From: Strigops habroptila
Lineage: Eukaryota; Chordata; Aves; Psittaciformes; Psittacidae
DNA length: 64,000 bases
Assembly (NCBI RefSeq): GCF_004027225.2
Contig: NC_046358.1
Location: 65,987,028 to 66,051,027 of the forward strand
Direction: 5' to 3'
The translations under genes and the position numbers were made by a program. Below are positions 26,101 through 41,100 of the stretch, piece by piece (position 1 is the stretch's first letter; every line of letters starts with the position of its first letter). Under the pieces are notes generated by a model, which made no database searches, had not been told where the DNA came from, and saw only the letters and a program-made list of their open reading frames with translations.

Positions 26101-29100
26101 GAAGTGGGTAAATCTGGGTGATGCTCTGCCTTTTCTGGCTCCCATCTTAGGCCGATCTGTTATACATCTGTGGCACCATCGATAAATGAGGCATCACCCA
26201 ATTTGAAGGGCACAGAAATTGCTGTGGGAACCTGGCATGTTCCTGTAGGCTGGAGCTCCCCCAAGCCCCAGTTTGCTTCCAGGTGTGTCCCACAGCCTCC
26301 TCCAAGAAAGGAGCAAAACATCTTAGCCCAAACAAAAAACAGAGAAAGGATAATTTGCCCCTGAAGAATTTTCTTTCAGGTTCAAAACATGAATTCTGGG
26401 TTGGTTGGTAAAGTGCCGTTTGAGAGGCTGCTTTTGTGAAACACATGTCAAAGCCCTTCTTGAATCCAATAAGCTCTTTGCATCAGTTGGTGTCTTACAG
26501 TGAGAGTTCACCAAAGTCTGTGTGAATGAGTGCTTCACTTTGTGTTTTCTGTATTTTAGTGATGCTTTACAGAAGCATAGGATCAAGGAACTCTATTAGA
26601 AAGAAAGAGGAAAAAATCCATCTCACCTCACTGAGTTTGTACAATAAAATGATGAATTTGGACTATAAGGGTTGTAACTAGAGCCTTTCAGAGCCTCCCC
26701 CACCACACCAGTAGAGTGTTATTTCTGTTGTCTGGGTTTTAGAAGCAGGGATCCAACAGCAATACCAGCTTTAGCTCATCAGGAGCTTTTGCTCCATTCT
26801 TACCATTCTATTGCTTAAACACTTGATCAATCAATTATGAGTCTGCTACAGATTCTGCAGCCTTAACCCTTCCTTGTACTTGGTACTGCTATTTGGTTGG
26901 ATGGGGCTTGGAGCAACCTGATTTAAAAGGTGTCCCTGCCTGTGGCAGGGGATTGGAATTGGATGAGCTTTAAGGTCCCTTCCAACCCAAACCAGTCTGG
27001 GATTCTATGATTTCTTTCCATCCTAATTTACACAATAATCTTACATCTTAAAACGATCCTCTTATCATTCCTTACTCACTGCATGTAAAACTTAAACCCA
27101 ATCAAAAAGTCCAGATAGAAGTAAACTGATGGATGTCTGAAACCTCCTGCTTTCTGAAAGCACTAAAGCTTATCCTTTAAACTCTCTTTATAACACTTTA
27201 TGAGGGAATAACTAGTAGCTTTTAATTCTTGGGGGGTGGAGCCATCAAGTAAAAATCTGTCTGAAGTAAGTGAAACTGATAGTCATCTAAGTATGTGTTA
27301 CAGTACAGTCAATGTCTGTGAGAGGCTGTCACTGAGAACAGGCCAAAAAGGCAGCCTGAAAGACAAATTAGAAAGGAGGTGGAATGTTATTAAAGCTCTA
27401 ATTATAAACAAGAGGCACTCTGATGTTGGTTCTTTACTTTAAAACTGCCCTGTGAGCAGGACTTGCTAACTGGGAGATTGTAGCATGGGATCCAGAACTC
27501 TTTTTTTCGGCTCAGGTGGAAGCTGCACGTTGTCTTACCAGATTGATGTATTCCAATAATGAATTTGAACCATGAGAGTTATGAACTGTAGGGTTTCTAA
27601 TATTAGTGTTTTCCACTGACTATAACTCAGCTCCAGTAGGCATTGAAAGATTGAAAGAAATATGGGCTGCCCTTCACTGGAAAATATTGGACTCCTGATT
27701 GGTTCTGAAATCTGAAATCCCTGGTCTGCTCTCAGCATCATGAAGTGCGTGAACATGGTCTATCATCAGTTGTGGAGATGCAAACATTTTTGAAAGGGCT
27801 TTATAAAAGTATTTCCACCTGTGTTTTCATTGGTAGCAGCAGCTATTGCACCCTGAAAATATGAGAGCTGATTCCTTTGCCTCTGAAGGAAAGGGCATGT
27901 TAGCACAATGTTTGTAGTGGTTCAAATTTCATATACTGCTTGTTTAGATGGTTTCAGAAACATTGTGTTGGAAAGTAGGCACCCAAGCTTCCCTGAGGTC
28001 ATCGAATCCCAGACTGGTTTGGGTTGGAAGGGACCTTAAAGCTCATCCAGTTCCAACCCCCTCCCACAGGCAGGGACACCTTCCACTAGACCAGGTTGTT
28101 CCAAGCCCCGTCCAACCTGGCCTAGAGGTCAAGGGCTAGACTCTAGCAGTAAGTTGTGTTGGTGCCAGAAGGACCCACTTTGGAAGTGACAGCTGTGGTC
28201 TGTGTCCTGTTACCCATCCTGGTGGCCATGCTGATGGCCATCAGGCAGGAGTGGCAGCAGGCTTGCCACACTTACTTCATGTGGTTAAACACTCCATCAG
28301 AGCTGGTGGGCAGCAGCTGTTTTGGGAATAACATGATGGAAATGTGTTGGGACATTTTGGTGGCAGTAAGCGCATGCATACTTGCAACTGAGAGCGCCCT
28401 GTCTCCCCTTGGACGTCCCATTCCATGCCTTAGTTTCAAATATCCTTAAGATTTGCTATTTTAGTGAGAGCTACTGCTTAATTTGCTTAACTTTGAAAAG
28501 CTGGAAGACTTTCTAGTGAAGGGTGTTACAGAAAAGTACTTTACTGCTATATGGGAGTATAGGTAAAGAAGGCATGTTTAGAGAAGCTTGAATGACTGCA
28601 GATTTCTGTCTTTTTGCTTTGTGGTGTTATCCCTTGTCCGTGTCACTATTGGAATGCCAATGCTTTTGGAATTACCTTTTCAACTGGGTCCTACAGGTTA
28701 GTAATGAACCAGACCTATCTACCCTGAGATATCTTTGCTTAGCATCAGCAAGACAAATGGCCTGCTTAAATATGTACACGTTTGTGTTTCCCTCCATCAG
28801 GATTAACATGCTTTGCCTTTAGTGGTATCTGTTCTTGTGTTTTTATATCCATGTTTGTGTTCTGCTCCACCATGTATTTATTTTAAAATCTAGTTGTGCA
28901 TCAACACATTTTCAATATGAAATGTAGATCTCAGACTGAGATATTTCAGATGTTTGAACTGAATCCAGTTTTCAAGTACAATAGTTATCTAAGAAGTACA
29001 TCAAAGTTTCCTTCAGTGTTCATTTCTCATTATTATCTGTTCTGGAGCCCTGATTGTTTTCCAGTGTAATTAGTGTATGTGTTACCATAAGTTCTCTTCG

Positions 29101-32100
29101 TGATCTTGCATCAAATGTGTTTACAGAGAAGAATCTCCTCCAGTATCTACGAACTGAAGTTTTACTATGTCAAAATCAAACTTTTGCCCTGATTCCACAA
29201 TTTTAGATACTGCATCTGTGTACTACCGGGTTACTCCAAAGTACTGGTTTTCTTTCACTATGGTCATTATGGTTTGCATTTCTATCAAATTCCTCAAGAA
29301 AGGCATCCAAATGAGTTAATGGTATGTTAATGTGCCAGCGTTATGATGGCTGTTGCAGGACAGGATCTAAAATAAAGTGTGCTGATGACAAATTGCCCCA
29401 CCAGAAATTTCTTGGAACGTGAAGCAGTAAAGTGAGTGTATTTACCCTTCAGCATGTTGTATTATGGGATTGTGGACTTTTGGATGTGGAACCAGCGGCC
29501 TTAAATCTTACATTGTTAAACCAGACTTAGTGTTGCTTATCTTCCTGGAAAAGGATGTGCACTCATGATTTGGGATGAGAACCATACAAGTACAAAACAC
29601 TCCACCTGAGTAGAAATAATTAGCTGGTTAAATAGCAGTTCGTCAGAAAAAGGTCTAGGAGTCATAAACTAAGCATAAATCCACAATATCTTATGTTGTA
29701 GGGAACATGTAGTAATTCTGCTCAGGGCTGGAAAAGCCTGACCTGGTGTACCTTATCCAGTTTCAAGCTTGTTTTTGCAAGCAAAGTGTGTATCATACAG
29801 CCCAAAGCTGAGAGAAGAGCAACAAAAATGAAGAAAAAATCCAAGAAAATATGTCCTAGAAGGAAGTAATGGGAGAGAGGCATTTGGCCAACGGGGTTTG
29901 CAAACTTCCCTTCTGGTTTCTAGATAGAATTTTTTGTGGGGGAACATTCATTATCCTTGTCCTGTTCTGAGGTGCCCTATGTTAATGCTGAAATGTATTT
30001 GGAACCTGGAGGTAAAAATCCATCTTTAAGGAGAGGAAAGGAACTAGTGGGAAACCCTCTGTGCATGCATGGCCTCTGTGCCAGCTGCTTTCAGGAACTC
30101 CTAGGTCATCATATCTAAATCTTTGCTATTTCGGGCAACCACATAACAGAATCCCATTCATGAATTTCTCAAGTACCATTATAAAAATAGTTTGATTTAT
30201 TTATTTTTTTTATTTTTTTTCCCCCCCCTCCATTGCTCTGATAGGAACCTCATGTCTTTGATCTGGAGCCTCATCTCTAATGATCTAAATGTTAATGGAG
30301 ACACACGTGTGCTTTATTTGTTCTTCACTGCCCGTCGGCTTTTTGGCTCGGGGGGGGTGGTGGTGGTGGGGGAGGGGTGGTGGGGCGGTGGGAAAGAGGG
30401 TAATGAAGGGGTAGTTCTTTTATTGTCTTCCAGAAAGACAAGCTTCTCCTTCCACCACCACATCACCACCACCCCCCCCCGCATCATTCTGCATCTGTTT
30501 AAGTTTGAGTTCATGTTGCTGAAATAGGGAGTGATGAATACTGCACGCCATATCCCAGATAAATGTTGCTTTTTCATCTTTACTGGAAGTGTCTTGCTTG
30601 ATATACCCTAAATTGTCCTTTGCCTTTTTCCTGAACTGTGTCTCACAGGCAGATAGTTGTACTGTGATCAACTGATACATAAAGAAGGAGTCCTGAAGTA
30701 TCCTGCAATGCTAGACAGAGCCACCATGTGTTACCTCTGGAGAAGGTTAAGAACAGCCTGTGTTTGAGCAGAAATCATGTTCCACTGTACTGAGAGCCCT
30801 GATGGGCTTGTAAAGGAATTACAGTCATAGAAAAGGTATTTTTGTGGGTGTTCGTTGAAATCAAGAAGTCCCGTTGCTTTTGGGCACAGGGTTGACAGGC
30901 GGTAGGTGTGCAGTTCAATCATAAGGTGTTAGCTGCAGTATGATCATAAGATGTAAGTCAAAAGGTTGGTTTAACACTGTTTTCTGCTATTCTGCTCTGG
31001 GAGCACCTCTGCTACCAGTAGTGATTAGACATTCTCAACAGAAGGTGTCTTCCAGGGAGAAGACCTAGGTGGCTCTTGGAGCAGAGGAGTATTGTATTAG
31101 CCATTTCTTAACACCATCATAAGGGAACTTGAGCAACACAGCAACTTGAAGTTGTTACTGATAGTAAGAGGTTTGGTTAGGGTTGGAAGGGACCTTACAA
31201 AGATGTCCCTTAAGTGACATGTCTGGGAGGAACCGATGTACCAGGTGAAGTTTTCTAGAGACTGAGCAACAGCCTCAGCTGGTTTTTGGAGGTGGAGGTT
31301 TTTAGGCAGTGTATAAAGACTCAGAAGATTCCCAGTTAGTCACCCTCACCTCTTTCAGTGGAGGGAATCACACATCCTCATTGTGGACAGCAAGTCCAGT
31401 TTCTGAGAGGAGCTATCTCTTACAGGAGCTTAGGCAAGAGATCAGACAGATAACCACATCACATTGTATGTGACTGTATTTTACATACTCTGAAAAGTTC
31501 AGGATATTTATTATTGTCACCAGGACTTGAGCAGAAGCAGCCTTGTCTTTCATATAGGTTGGAAAAGACCTTTAAGATCATCAAGTCCAACTGTTTCACC
31601 AAGACTGCCAAGTCCACCACTAAACCATGTCGCTAAGGGCCTTATTTTGATGGATACAAAGTAAAGAGAAAGCAGAACTGTTAGTAAATAATAAAACCCA
31701 TAAGTATCCATCCCTAAAGCAGTAGAAAGAGTCCAGCTTAAGGGCAGAGTGGCCCTTATGCTGGTGATGGGGATATTGGTGGATTTGAGGATTGCAGAAG
31801 CTTGGTGTCGCAGCTTGAACTGCCAGCCATTGCACCCATGAGGACTGTAACCCATGAAGATACAACCTCATGTGGCTCCTGATGATGAAGCAACAACGCT
31901 CTGTTCAGAAGGGCAGAGTTTTAAAAGGTCATTGCTGGGTGGAAAGTTTTTTTTTTTTTTGTTTTGTCTGCTGAACTGAATCAGTATTTTGCAATTTGTA
32001 AATTTAGAGCTGTGTGGTGCACCCTGATGATGCCGGTGGATTAATGAAAGCTAAATGTCTGTCTGTACAAGATGATCCCTCTTCCCCATCCCTCTTTTTT

Positions 32101-35100
32101 CATAAGGCATCATTTTCCTAGGGCACAGTAGCAGCACCACCAGTCACTTTGTGCTGCTACTAAGCATTTCCATATTTAAACAGTACTCCAGATTGTTTAT
32201 TGAAGTGGCTTATACGAATCCATCCAAACCTCTTGGAATTGCACCATAAATTTCCCCAATAAATAGGCAGAAGGACAGAAGCCAAACAGGATACAAGTGC
32301 TAAAAAAGCCTCAAGATCAGCAAAATGTGCCCCTTTTTGTCAAACCAGCAAGTCATTGTTTTGCTATGAAAAATAGCATTTCAGAGTTTTCTATGATTGG
32401 CTGGGTTTGGTGCTTGGGTTCTTAAATCTTGTTTGAAAGGTGACAGACTGAGTCCTTTCTAAGAGCCAGAGGGCTAATTAGTAAGATAAAAGATTAGCAG
32501 AGAAAGCACTTGATATGTTCTTGTTTCAAGTAACAAGTGACAAGACAAGAGGAAATGGCCTAAAGCTGTGCCAGGAGAGGTTTAGACTGGAGATTAGGAA
32601 CAATTTCTTCCCTGAAAGGGTGTTCAGGCATTGGAACAGGCTGCCCAGGGCAGTGGTGGAGTCGCCATTCCTGAAAGTGTTCACAAACCACGTAGACGAG
32701 GCCCCAGAGCCATGGTTTAGTGATGGCCTTGGCAGTGGTGGGGAACGGTTGGACTTGATGATCTTAAAGGTCTTTCTTTTTCAACCTGGTTGATACCGTA
32801 ATTCTGTGTTCTTGTCCAGCGAGATCCCAGTAGAGCAAGGTGGGAATTGAGACCCAGGCTGGAGTAAGTGCCACAAGGCATTTTTTTTTTCTGCTGGAAC
32901 ATCATTTTCGGGGATGACATTATCGATTTGTAGATATTTTCTCCCATGAGAACTGCCACTCCAAAAACTTTTGGTTGGGTCATGTCATAGCTACGTTTAT
33001 ACTTGCTCTTTTTCAGTACCATTAAAGCATCCAGTCTTCCACAAAATACAATTTAAATACTATTTTTATGATGTGTTGTTGTGGGACATTAATCATAAAA
33101 TCACAGAATCCCAGACTGGTTTGGGTTGCCACGGATGGGGCAGCCACAGCTTCTCCAGGCACCCTGTGTCCGCACCTCACCACACTCACAGAGAAGAACT
33201 TCTTCCTAATGTCTCATCTCAATCTCCCTTCAGTCAGGTTAAAGCCATTCCCCATTGTCCTGTCCCTACAGGCACTTGTCCAAAGCCCCTCTTCAAGTTT
33301 CTTGCAGCACCTTTAGGCACTGGGACCTGCTCTCAGGTTTTAGTATTGACATCATTACTGTGACCACGAACAAGAACTTTCCTTTCTCTTAATCAGCTAG
33401 AAATGTATTGCAGGTTTAAAAGCAATCACTTCAGAATAATTTCTGAAGAGTTTAAATATAGTAAAATAAAATAAAAAATAGAGTCTATTCGTGGGACTTT
33501 ACACCTCTCTGGCAAAAATGTGCGTGTTTTGTAAACTGGTTGAACCAACCAACATAGAGTATCTGTTACTAACAAACTTTAAAGTTTGCAAATAGCAGTT
33601 TACAATCTATATGGAAAAAGTTTATGCAATAATAGATATACTAAATGACAGTATCCAAAGAAATTACTTTTCTAAATATTTTGGTAAAACGATTTATTTT
33701 TTTTTCCCATGCAGAGTATTGTTTTTCTAAATGCTTTAATGCTTGAAAATAAGCAATATATTAAAGTTTAATTCCATTTTATTCCATTGTTGAGGGTTTT
33801 TTTCACTGAACTGGTAAACATTTGCTAGATAAGTGAACAGAACATTTTCCTTTTATTAAAAAAAAGACAGCAAGTGAAACATTATTCGCTAACCAAAATA
33901 GAAAAATACAATAAACCCTTCTCTTAAACTTATAAACTTAATCACACTTTAGAGGTAAATAAATTCCTCTCCTAAATTCTAGGATGAAACCTTGGCCCTC
34001 TATAAATAACAAAGTTACAGCGTCTTCCATGTCTTTCTCAGGAAGTATGAAAACAAATCGTGTTTTCTCTCTCTCTGCACTGATGTTAAATGCTTGCTCT
34101 TGGCAGGAGTGCTGTTTCCTTTCTTACCCAGAGTATTTTCATAGAATCACTGGTTTGGGTTGGAAGGGACCTTAAAGCTCATCCAGTTCCAACCCTTTGC
34201 CACGGGCAGGGACACCTTCCACTAGACCAGGTTGCTCCAAGCCCTGTCCAACCTGGCCTTGAACACTGCCAGGGATGGGGCAGCCACAGCTTCTCCAGCC
34301 AACCTGTGCCAGCACCTCAGCACCCTCACAGGGAAGAGCTTCTTCCTAATGTCTCATCTCCATCTCCCCTCTTAGTTTAACGCCATTCCCCCTTGTCCTG
34401 TTACAACAGTCCTTGACGAAGAGCAGACCATCTTCTGCAGACCAGCGGTCTTCAGGCAGGCCATTGCCAGACACGTGGTGTTATGCATTTTGGTCTGCTT
34501 CATCGTTGTATCCTGCTTAAGATTCTTAGCTGTAGAAATAATTAAACCCCCAAAAAATCCTAAAATGCAGTGGAATGAAGAAGACTTGCTAGAACCAAGC
34601 TTTAGTTTGGTGTAGGGTTTTGGTTTTATTTCCTCAAATATCACCATGCTACAGGCTAGGTCACCAGAGGGACTGGCTCTTTCAGCGCAACCTGAAATAG
34701 CTGTGGCTGCTATGGGGCCTGTACTCGTACACATCTTTATCAGGTTAGCAAAACCTTCTAGGACATCCATGCCTATGCCTATGCAGCCTGAATGCCCCTT
34801 TGACTTTGATGCATTGAAACTTAGGACTTGAATTGGGAAAGCTCTTGGGTCAAGAGCAGCTTTGCCAGTTAGTATATGCTATGGCCTCAGCCCCAGGTTG
34901 CAGTCTATGGCTGAGATTTTAACAGTAAACCTGGTAATCTTTCGATTCTCATCTGCACATGGTTGGTATAAGGAGCTATTTGTAACAGTTTGGAAATGGG
35001 GGAGATAGAGATGAGACCTTAGGAAGAAGTTCTTCCCTGTGAGGGTGGTGAGGCACTGGCACAGGTTGCCCAGAGAAGCTGTGGCTGCCCCATCCCTGGC

Positions 35101-38100
35101 AGTGTTCAAGGCTAGGTTGGACACAGTGGCTTGGAGCAACCTGGTCTAGTGGAAGGTCTCCCTGCCCATGGCAGGGGTTTGGAACTGGATGAGCTTTAAG
35201 GTCCTTTCCAACCCAAACCACTCTGTGATTCTATGCTAATTAATATTTTAAATGTATTTAGATACTTCTAAAAGCTGCTGTGAGATTTGAGGTGTACGTT
35301 GTCCCAATATATACCAATTCTCTCCTCATAATCTCTTTTTTTAGTATTTTTTCCTTTCATTTTACTGCTCCCATTGGTAACATCTGCCTTCCCTTGGAAC
35401 TTACTTAAAAACAAAAATGATGATCATAACCCTTCAAAACAGAACTAACAGGATTCATAGGGTATGGATTCAGTGGGGAATCCCCCAAATCTCTCTTTTC
35501 TCTGAAATACTGTCAACGTATAAAACTATAGTTACAGGTTGCAAAGCACAATCTGCAATGGACTTGAGCAAGGCTTCAGTGCTGCTTGTTGTTGAATAGC
35601 AACAGAAGCAAAGCTGAAATATTTTTTCCAATGTCTGGTAGAAGATTATGTTTAATTTAAGTATTTGAGAAATAAGTCTGAAAACAGACTTACTTAATAG
35701 ACATTAAGTAGTTGGAGGGGGGGAAAGTGGAATTTGTCTTGAGGGGGGTGGGAGAGGTGTTGTGTGTTTATCTAAAATGTGGGATTTTCCAAGGTCTAAA
35801 TAAACAGGCAGCATGAATCTTGTTATGTAGAATTTATTATTGCTGGTCCTTTATATGCCGTTGAAAATGCTATTTCATTTTACTATCATTACAGTTTTTA
35901 GGTGATTTTGCTCTACCTTTTTTACATTTCCCATCTCATAATGCTTGTGTCAGCTCAGATGAGTTCAACTCTAGGGCTACCTACTGCAAACAGGGGAAAT
36001 GACTTTTTAAAGACAAAAATAGAAGGGCAGGAATAGAAAGAATATCATACAGTTATATGTTCTTCTAACCTTCTTTTCTTATGTTGCTGGTAGTAATAGA
36101 TCAATAACTTTAAAGGTGTGAAGAGCCTTCCAGGAAAGCTGCAGTCCCACTCTGGAGACCCAGTGTTGGTAAGGCAGTACTGAGAAATAGAGGAAGCAAA
36201 ATGACATTTCAAATAATTGTCAGGAGCTGAATTTTCTCCGCCTGTGTGACGAGATCAGGTTTCCCAGATCCTGAACACAATGTGTCTGAAAGGGCTCTCC
36301 TGTTCAGTGAAGACGAAGTGCTAATAAAGTTGTCTGCATCTGCTATATTAAGATTGTCCAGCTTTAAAAGTATTTCTATAGTATAAAGGAAACCGTCCTT
36401 GGAATCCAAATTTCATTTCACTGCTTGTTTGATCTTTTCTCTTTCTTTGATGGATTGGATTATAACCTCCTGTTTGCTTCATTAATACCCTATACAGACC
36501 TAGGCTACAGCCAAGTTTGAAAAGAACTGCAAAAGCAAGGAGATAGGTGATTTCCAGGGTGCCCTCCTCAGCAGGGTGCTACAGCAGACTGAAGTGGCAG
36601 GCAGTTACCTCAGTGTCACCTCACAGAACAGGAGATAGTAACATCCCTAACAGCATTAATCTTGCCTAGGGGTAGGTTGGTTGCCTTTTCCAGCAGCCCT
36701 TTGCCTGCCAGGTTAGTCAATGGTGTTAGTGCACCTCCTGAAGCAGTGCAGCCAGAGGCTGTTCCCAGCTGGAGGGACAAGGGAAACCTTGAATAGTCAC
36801 AGATGTGGATCTAATCAGTGCTTAACTTTTGGACTTTGAACAGAACAAAAGTTCAGGATGTGTATGAACGCTCCTTGGAGAGCACTGTGGTTCCAGACGG
36901 TGCTCTTGGTCCTTGGCCAGTGCCTCGTCAACAGGTGTCAGCAGCCCAAAAAAGCACTGCCCTCCCTGCCAGCAGCGGGGATCCTCGCTGGCATTCCCGC
37001 TGCATGGCTCTGCTGGCCAGCACGAATGACCCATAGGTCAGGAATGAGAAGAGCTGCTGGGGTGGCACACTGTGGCTGCCTTGACATTTGCCTTGCCTTT
37101 CCTGAGGACAAAGCAGGGATTTCAGGCTCCAAGTCTGACAACCTTCTAATAGATCAGGAAGGGAGGAAAAACCAAAAACAAACAATAAAAACACCAAAAA
37201 GCGGGAGGAAGTGATAGGTGAGTTGCTTGTAAGAATGAAGTTTTTTCTTCTTAGCCCAAGGATTAACCTGTAGCTTTAAATTGGGAAGGTACAGGAGGTA
37301 AAGAAATGGGTTCAAATGTGCTGGAGGAGGATTCTGCTGCTAGGGGGCAATGTATAGTAAGCAAAACCACTCAGTATCTAGCAAAGATTTTATAAAAGAA
37401 CCCAAATCCAGAAAATACCTGACATACTGGACTAGTGTGAGGTGTTCCTGCCCATGGCAGGGGGGTCGGAAACCAATCATTCCAACCCAAATCATTCTAT
37501 GATTCTATGATATTGCATATACTAGCATTTCTTCTGTAGAAAGCATAGTATAAAGAAAATATGCAACCTTTATTTATATGTGTGTGTGTATAATTTGTTT
37601 TTTCCATATATCTCTCTGTGTCTGTCTGACTTCCTCAGTATGCTTCTTCCCTATTGCAAGGTCATTATCAATTCTGAGAGCCGCACACAGCACTTTTGGT
37701 CAATTCATATGAAACAAATGTCTTCAGTTTAAGGAATCTAACCTCTGTACAGTAGTATTTCAGAATACTTTGGAGAAGAACTGATGTTAGGGCTCTATAA
37801 AACCAATTCGCTCAGGGAACTCACCCTCTGTGATTCTTAATTTTTTGTTCTGAATTTTATCACAATTTATATAATCACAGAATCATAGAATCCCAGACTG
37901 GTTTGGGTTGGAAGGAACCTTAAAGCTCATCCATTACCAACCCCCTGCCACGGGCAGGAACACCTTCTGCTAGAGTCAGGTTGCTCCAAGCCCTGTCCAA
38001 CCTGGCCTTGAACACTGCCAGGGATGGGGCAGCCACAGCTTCTCTGGGCAGCCTGTGCCAGCGCCTCACCACCTTCACAGGGAAGAACTTCTGCCTAAGA

Positions 38101-41100
38101 TCTCATCTCAATCTCCCCTCTGTCAGGTTAAAGCCATTCCCCCTTGGCCTGTCCCTACAGGCCCTTGTCCAAAGCCCCTTTCCAGGTTTCTTGTAGCCCC
38201 TTTAGGCACTGGAAGCTGCCCTAAGGTCTCCCCTGAGGAAGAAACACATGTATGTGAACATTTCAAAGTCTTGAATCACTTTTTGTCTAGCAACACTTCT
38301 GCCTCTTCTTTGTTGAGAAAACTAGGACAGCTAACTTAGATTTCTTTGACTTTTTTGTTCTAGCCACTTTCTTAATCGTATTCCCTAACAAAGAAAACAA
38401 GGAGAGATCAGAGAAGCCAACTTCAGCAAAGTTACTGGTTTCAGGCTGAGCAGTGAAATAGTTGTTCATTTGTTTATGTATATCATCGTACTGACTTGAT
38501 AATTCCATTTTAGAACTAGTACAGGATGCTTCTGTAAAAACTGTATTGTGTGTATGCCATTTTCCATTTATTTTAATGAAAAAATCTGTGGGGGTTTTTT
38601 GTTGTTGTTTTGTGGGGTTTTTTTTTTTCCTGAGAATATTCAGTGGTTAGATGTGATTATGACTAACATTAAGAAGGTATATGATCGAGTCTGAGGCTAG
38701 TAATGCAGAAAATAGACCCTTTTCTAGAGCAGATTTTCAGTTCCGGTTCACCTGGTCATCAAAACCCAAGGAAGGAGCATTGTCCAAATGAGTAAAAGGT
38801 AAAGCATAACATGTCAAATTTCTGCAGTGGAAAATCTATCAATTAAATAGTGTTAATTCTTGCAAGAAGAGTTTGAGGACTCTTACAGCTGAAGTTTGAA
38901 CAAAGGAGCAGGTATTTGCAAGTTTGAGGGGTTTTTATTAATTTGTTTCCTATATTGTCATTCATATAAGTTGATCTACTTCAGATGAATATAGTGCCTG
39001 TTTATTTAGTGCTGGAAATGGCACAGAGCCCCTTGTACGTGATGCATCTTACAGAGAAATCTTTTCAGAATGGCTAAAACATACCTAATTTTATTACAGT
39101 TCACAAGGTCCTTGTAGTATCTCCATGCTCTGAATTGCAGCTGGTGGCTCAGTGTAATCCACAACATCCCAAGATCTGTGGGAAAACTCCTCCAGAGAGC
39201 AGCAAGGTGGTTGGAGAGCTGCTGCAAGTATCTATGGCTCTTTTTCTTGCTCTGCCATTTTACCTCACCCCTTACCAAAAAGGGACAGCTGTTAATATAG
39301 CTGTATGGTCACATACCCTATGGAGCTTTTTGTAAACATAAGTGCTACCTAAAAGCCTGTTCTTTTATACCAGCTATGAAAAATCCGACATTATTAACAG
39401 GATATATGGGAATAACCTGGCAGCACTGGTGCTAAGGAATGTAGAAGTTCTATATGCTAATGTTCACCAAATACTCCCTCAAACCTGGTTCACGGGTGGG
39501 ATAGAAATTGATGTCAAATGCTTTTCAGCATTCTGCACTCTTACAGAATGTGGATGATTCAAGGCAAGGAATACCTTAAAATGTATCATTATATATTGTG
39601 TTCTTGGCAGTGTGCTCTACACTTCGTACCAAATGCTGATAAATGACAACAGTTCATATCAAATGCTGATAAATGACAAAGCAATACATAATAAACTAAA
39701 AGAAGCATCGGGTGCGTCTGAGTCTATGTTCCAGGAATATTAGGAACTTCTGCTGTCTTGATATCCATGGGTTTCCTAACAACTTCAGCTCTGGATATAG
39801 AGGAGAAAGGGCTGGCTGGTTAAATGGCTGTGTTGAAATATGTTGGATGCTTCTTCAAACCATTGTTGTAGTGTTTTCTGGTTGGTAAATAAAAGAGAGT
39901 GGATTAGTCAATGTTAGAAGGCAGCAAAGCTAGCAATTTTCACAATACTCTCTTCTTTCAGCTCCCGACAGAGAGATTAATATGTGACTCTAGCTGAATT
40001 AAGACATGAATGTGCTTTGTGCTCCTCATATTGCATCTGCTATCATCTTGCCATAAATAGTTCTGAACATGAATTTATTTTGAGATTAAATTATTGTCCT
40101 TGCTTAATACAATTAACTCAAAATAGAGATTGATGTTTTTAAGTCTTTAAAAAACTCTATTCCATATAAAAAGTCTCTTGTGTTCCACAAGAGACTGGTT
40201 TGGCCTCGGCCAAATCAGCATAAGTGCACTAGCTATAATCCCTGTGCATTTGTAATTACCCAAGTGGCTTGGATGGCTTTACTTAGTATTAAATCCTGAC
40301 ATCATCTTGAAGTAGAGAAATCCAACTTGTTGTCATTAAGATTGTATTAATAAAGTTCTCCCATTTCACATCTTTTCCAGTAGATATAATGAACCAAACT
40401 GGTATGATTCATTGTCTACCTGAGGTATTTGTTCTTTCCAATATATTGCCAAGCTACAGATGGGTAAACAGCAGTGTAACTATATGCTCGCAGCTGGATG
40501 ATTGGGCTTGCACGATAGGACTGAATCATTTGAGCAGGTCTCCTTGCTCTCTACTGTGGACTTAACAAATGCTGCTCAGCAGTGCAGCTCCAGAGCGCTG
40601 GCAGCTTGTTTGGACTCGATGAAGCTTGTGATTTTCTGCTCTAAACCTAATCCATCCCAATCGCAATTTCTAAACTAGCACTTTTCAGTTCACAGGTTCA
40701 TTGTGAAATATTCATTATAGTCAGATCCATACTCGGTAGAATCCCAGACTGGTTTGGGTTGGAAGGACCTTAAAGCTCATCCAGTTCCAACCGCCTGCCA
40801 CGGGCAGGGACACCTTCCACTAGACCAGGTTGCTCCAAGCCCCATCCAACCTGGCCTTGAAAACTGCCAGGGATGGGGCAGCCACAGCTTCTCTGGGCAA
40901 CCTGTGCCAGTGCCTCACCACCCTCACACGGGGAAGAACTTCTTCCTAAGATCTCATCTCAATCTCACTTCAGTCAGGTTAAAGCTATTCCTCCTTGTCC
41001 TGTCCCTACAGGCCCTTGTCCAAAGCCCCTCTCCAGGTTTCTTGTAGGCCCCCCTTAGGTATTGGAATGCTTCTCTGAGGTCTCCCCTGAGCCTTCTCTT

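Noticed and set aside
30192..30577. Frames of 87-111 codons with Gly/Val or Thr/Pro runs
   Set aside because: They cross homopolymer and GGT repeats and have no splice or homology support.
31170..31205. Possible further CR1 end ('gggttggaagggacctta')
   Set aside because: Only about 25 bases match, with no terminal octamer or continuation, so it is too short to call.
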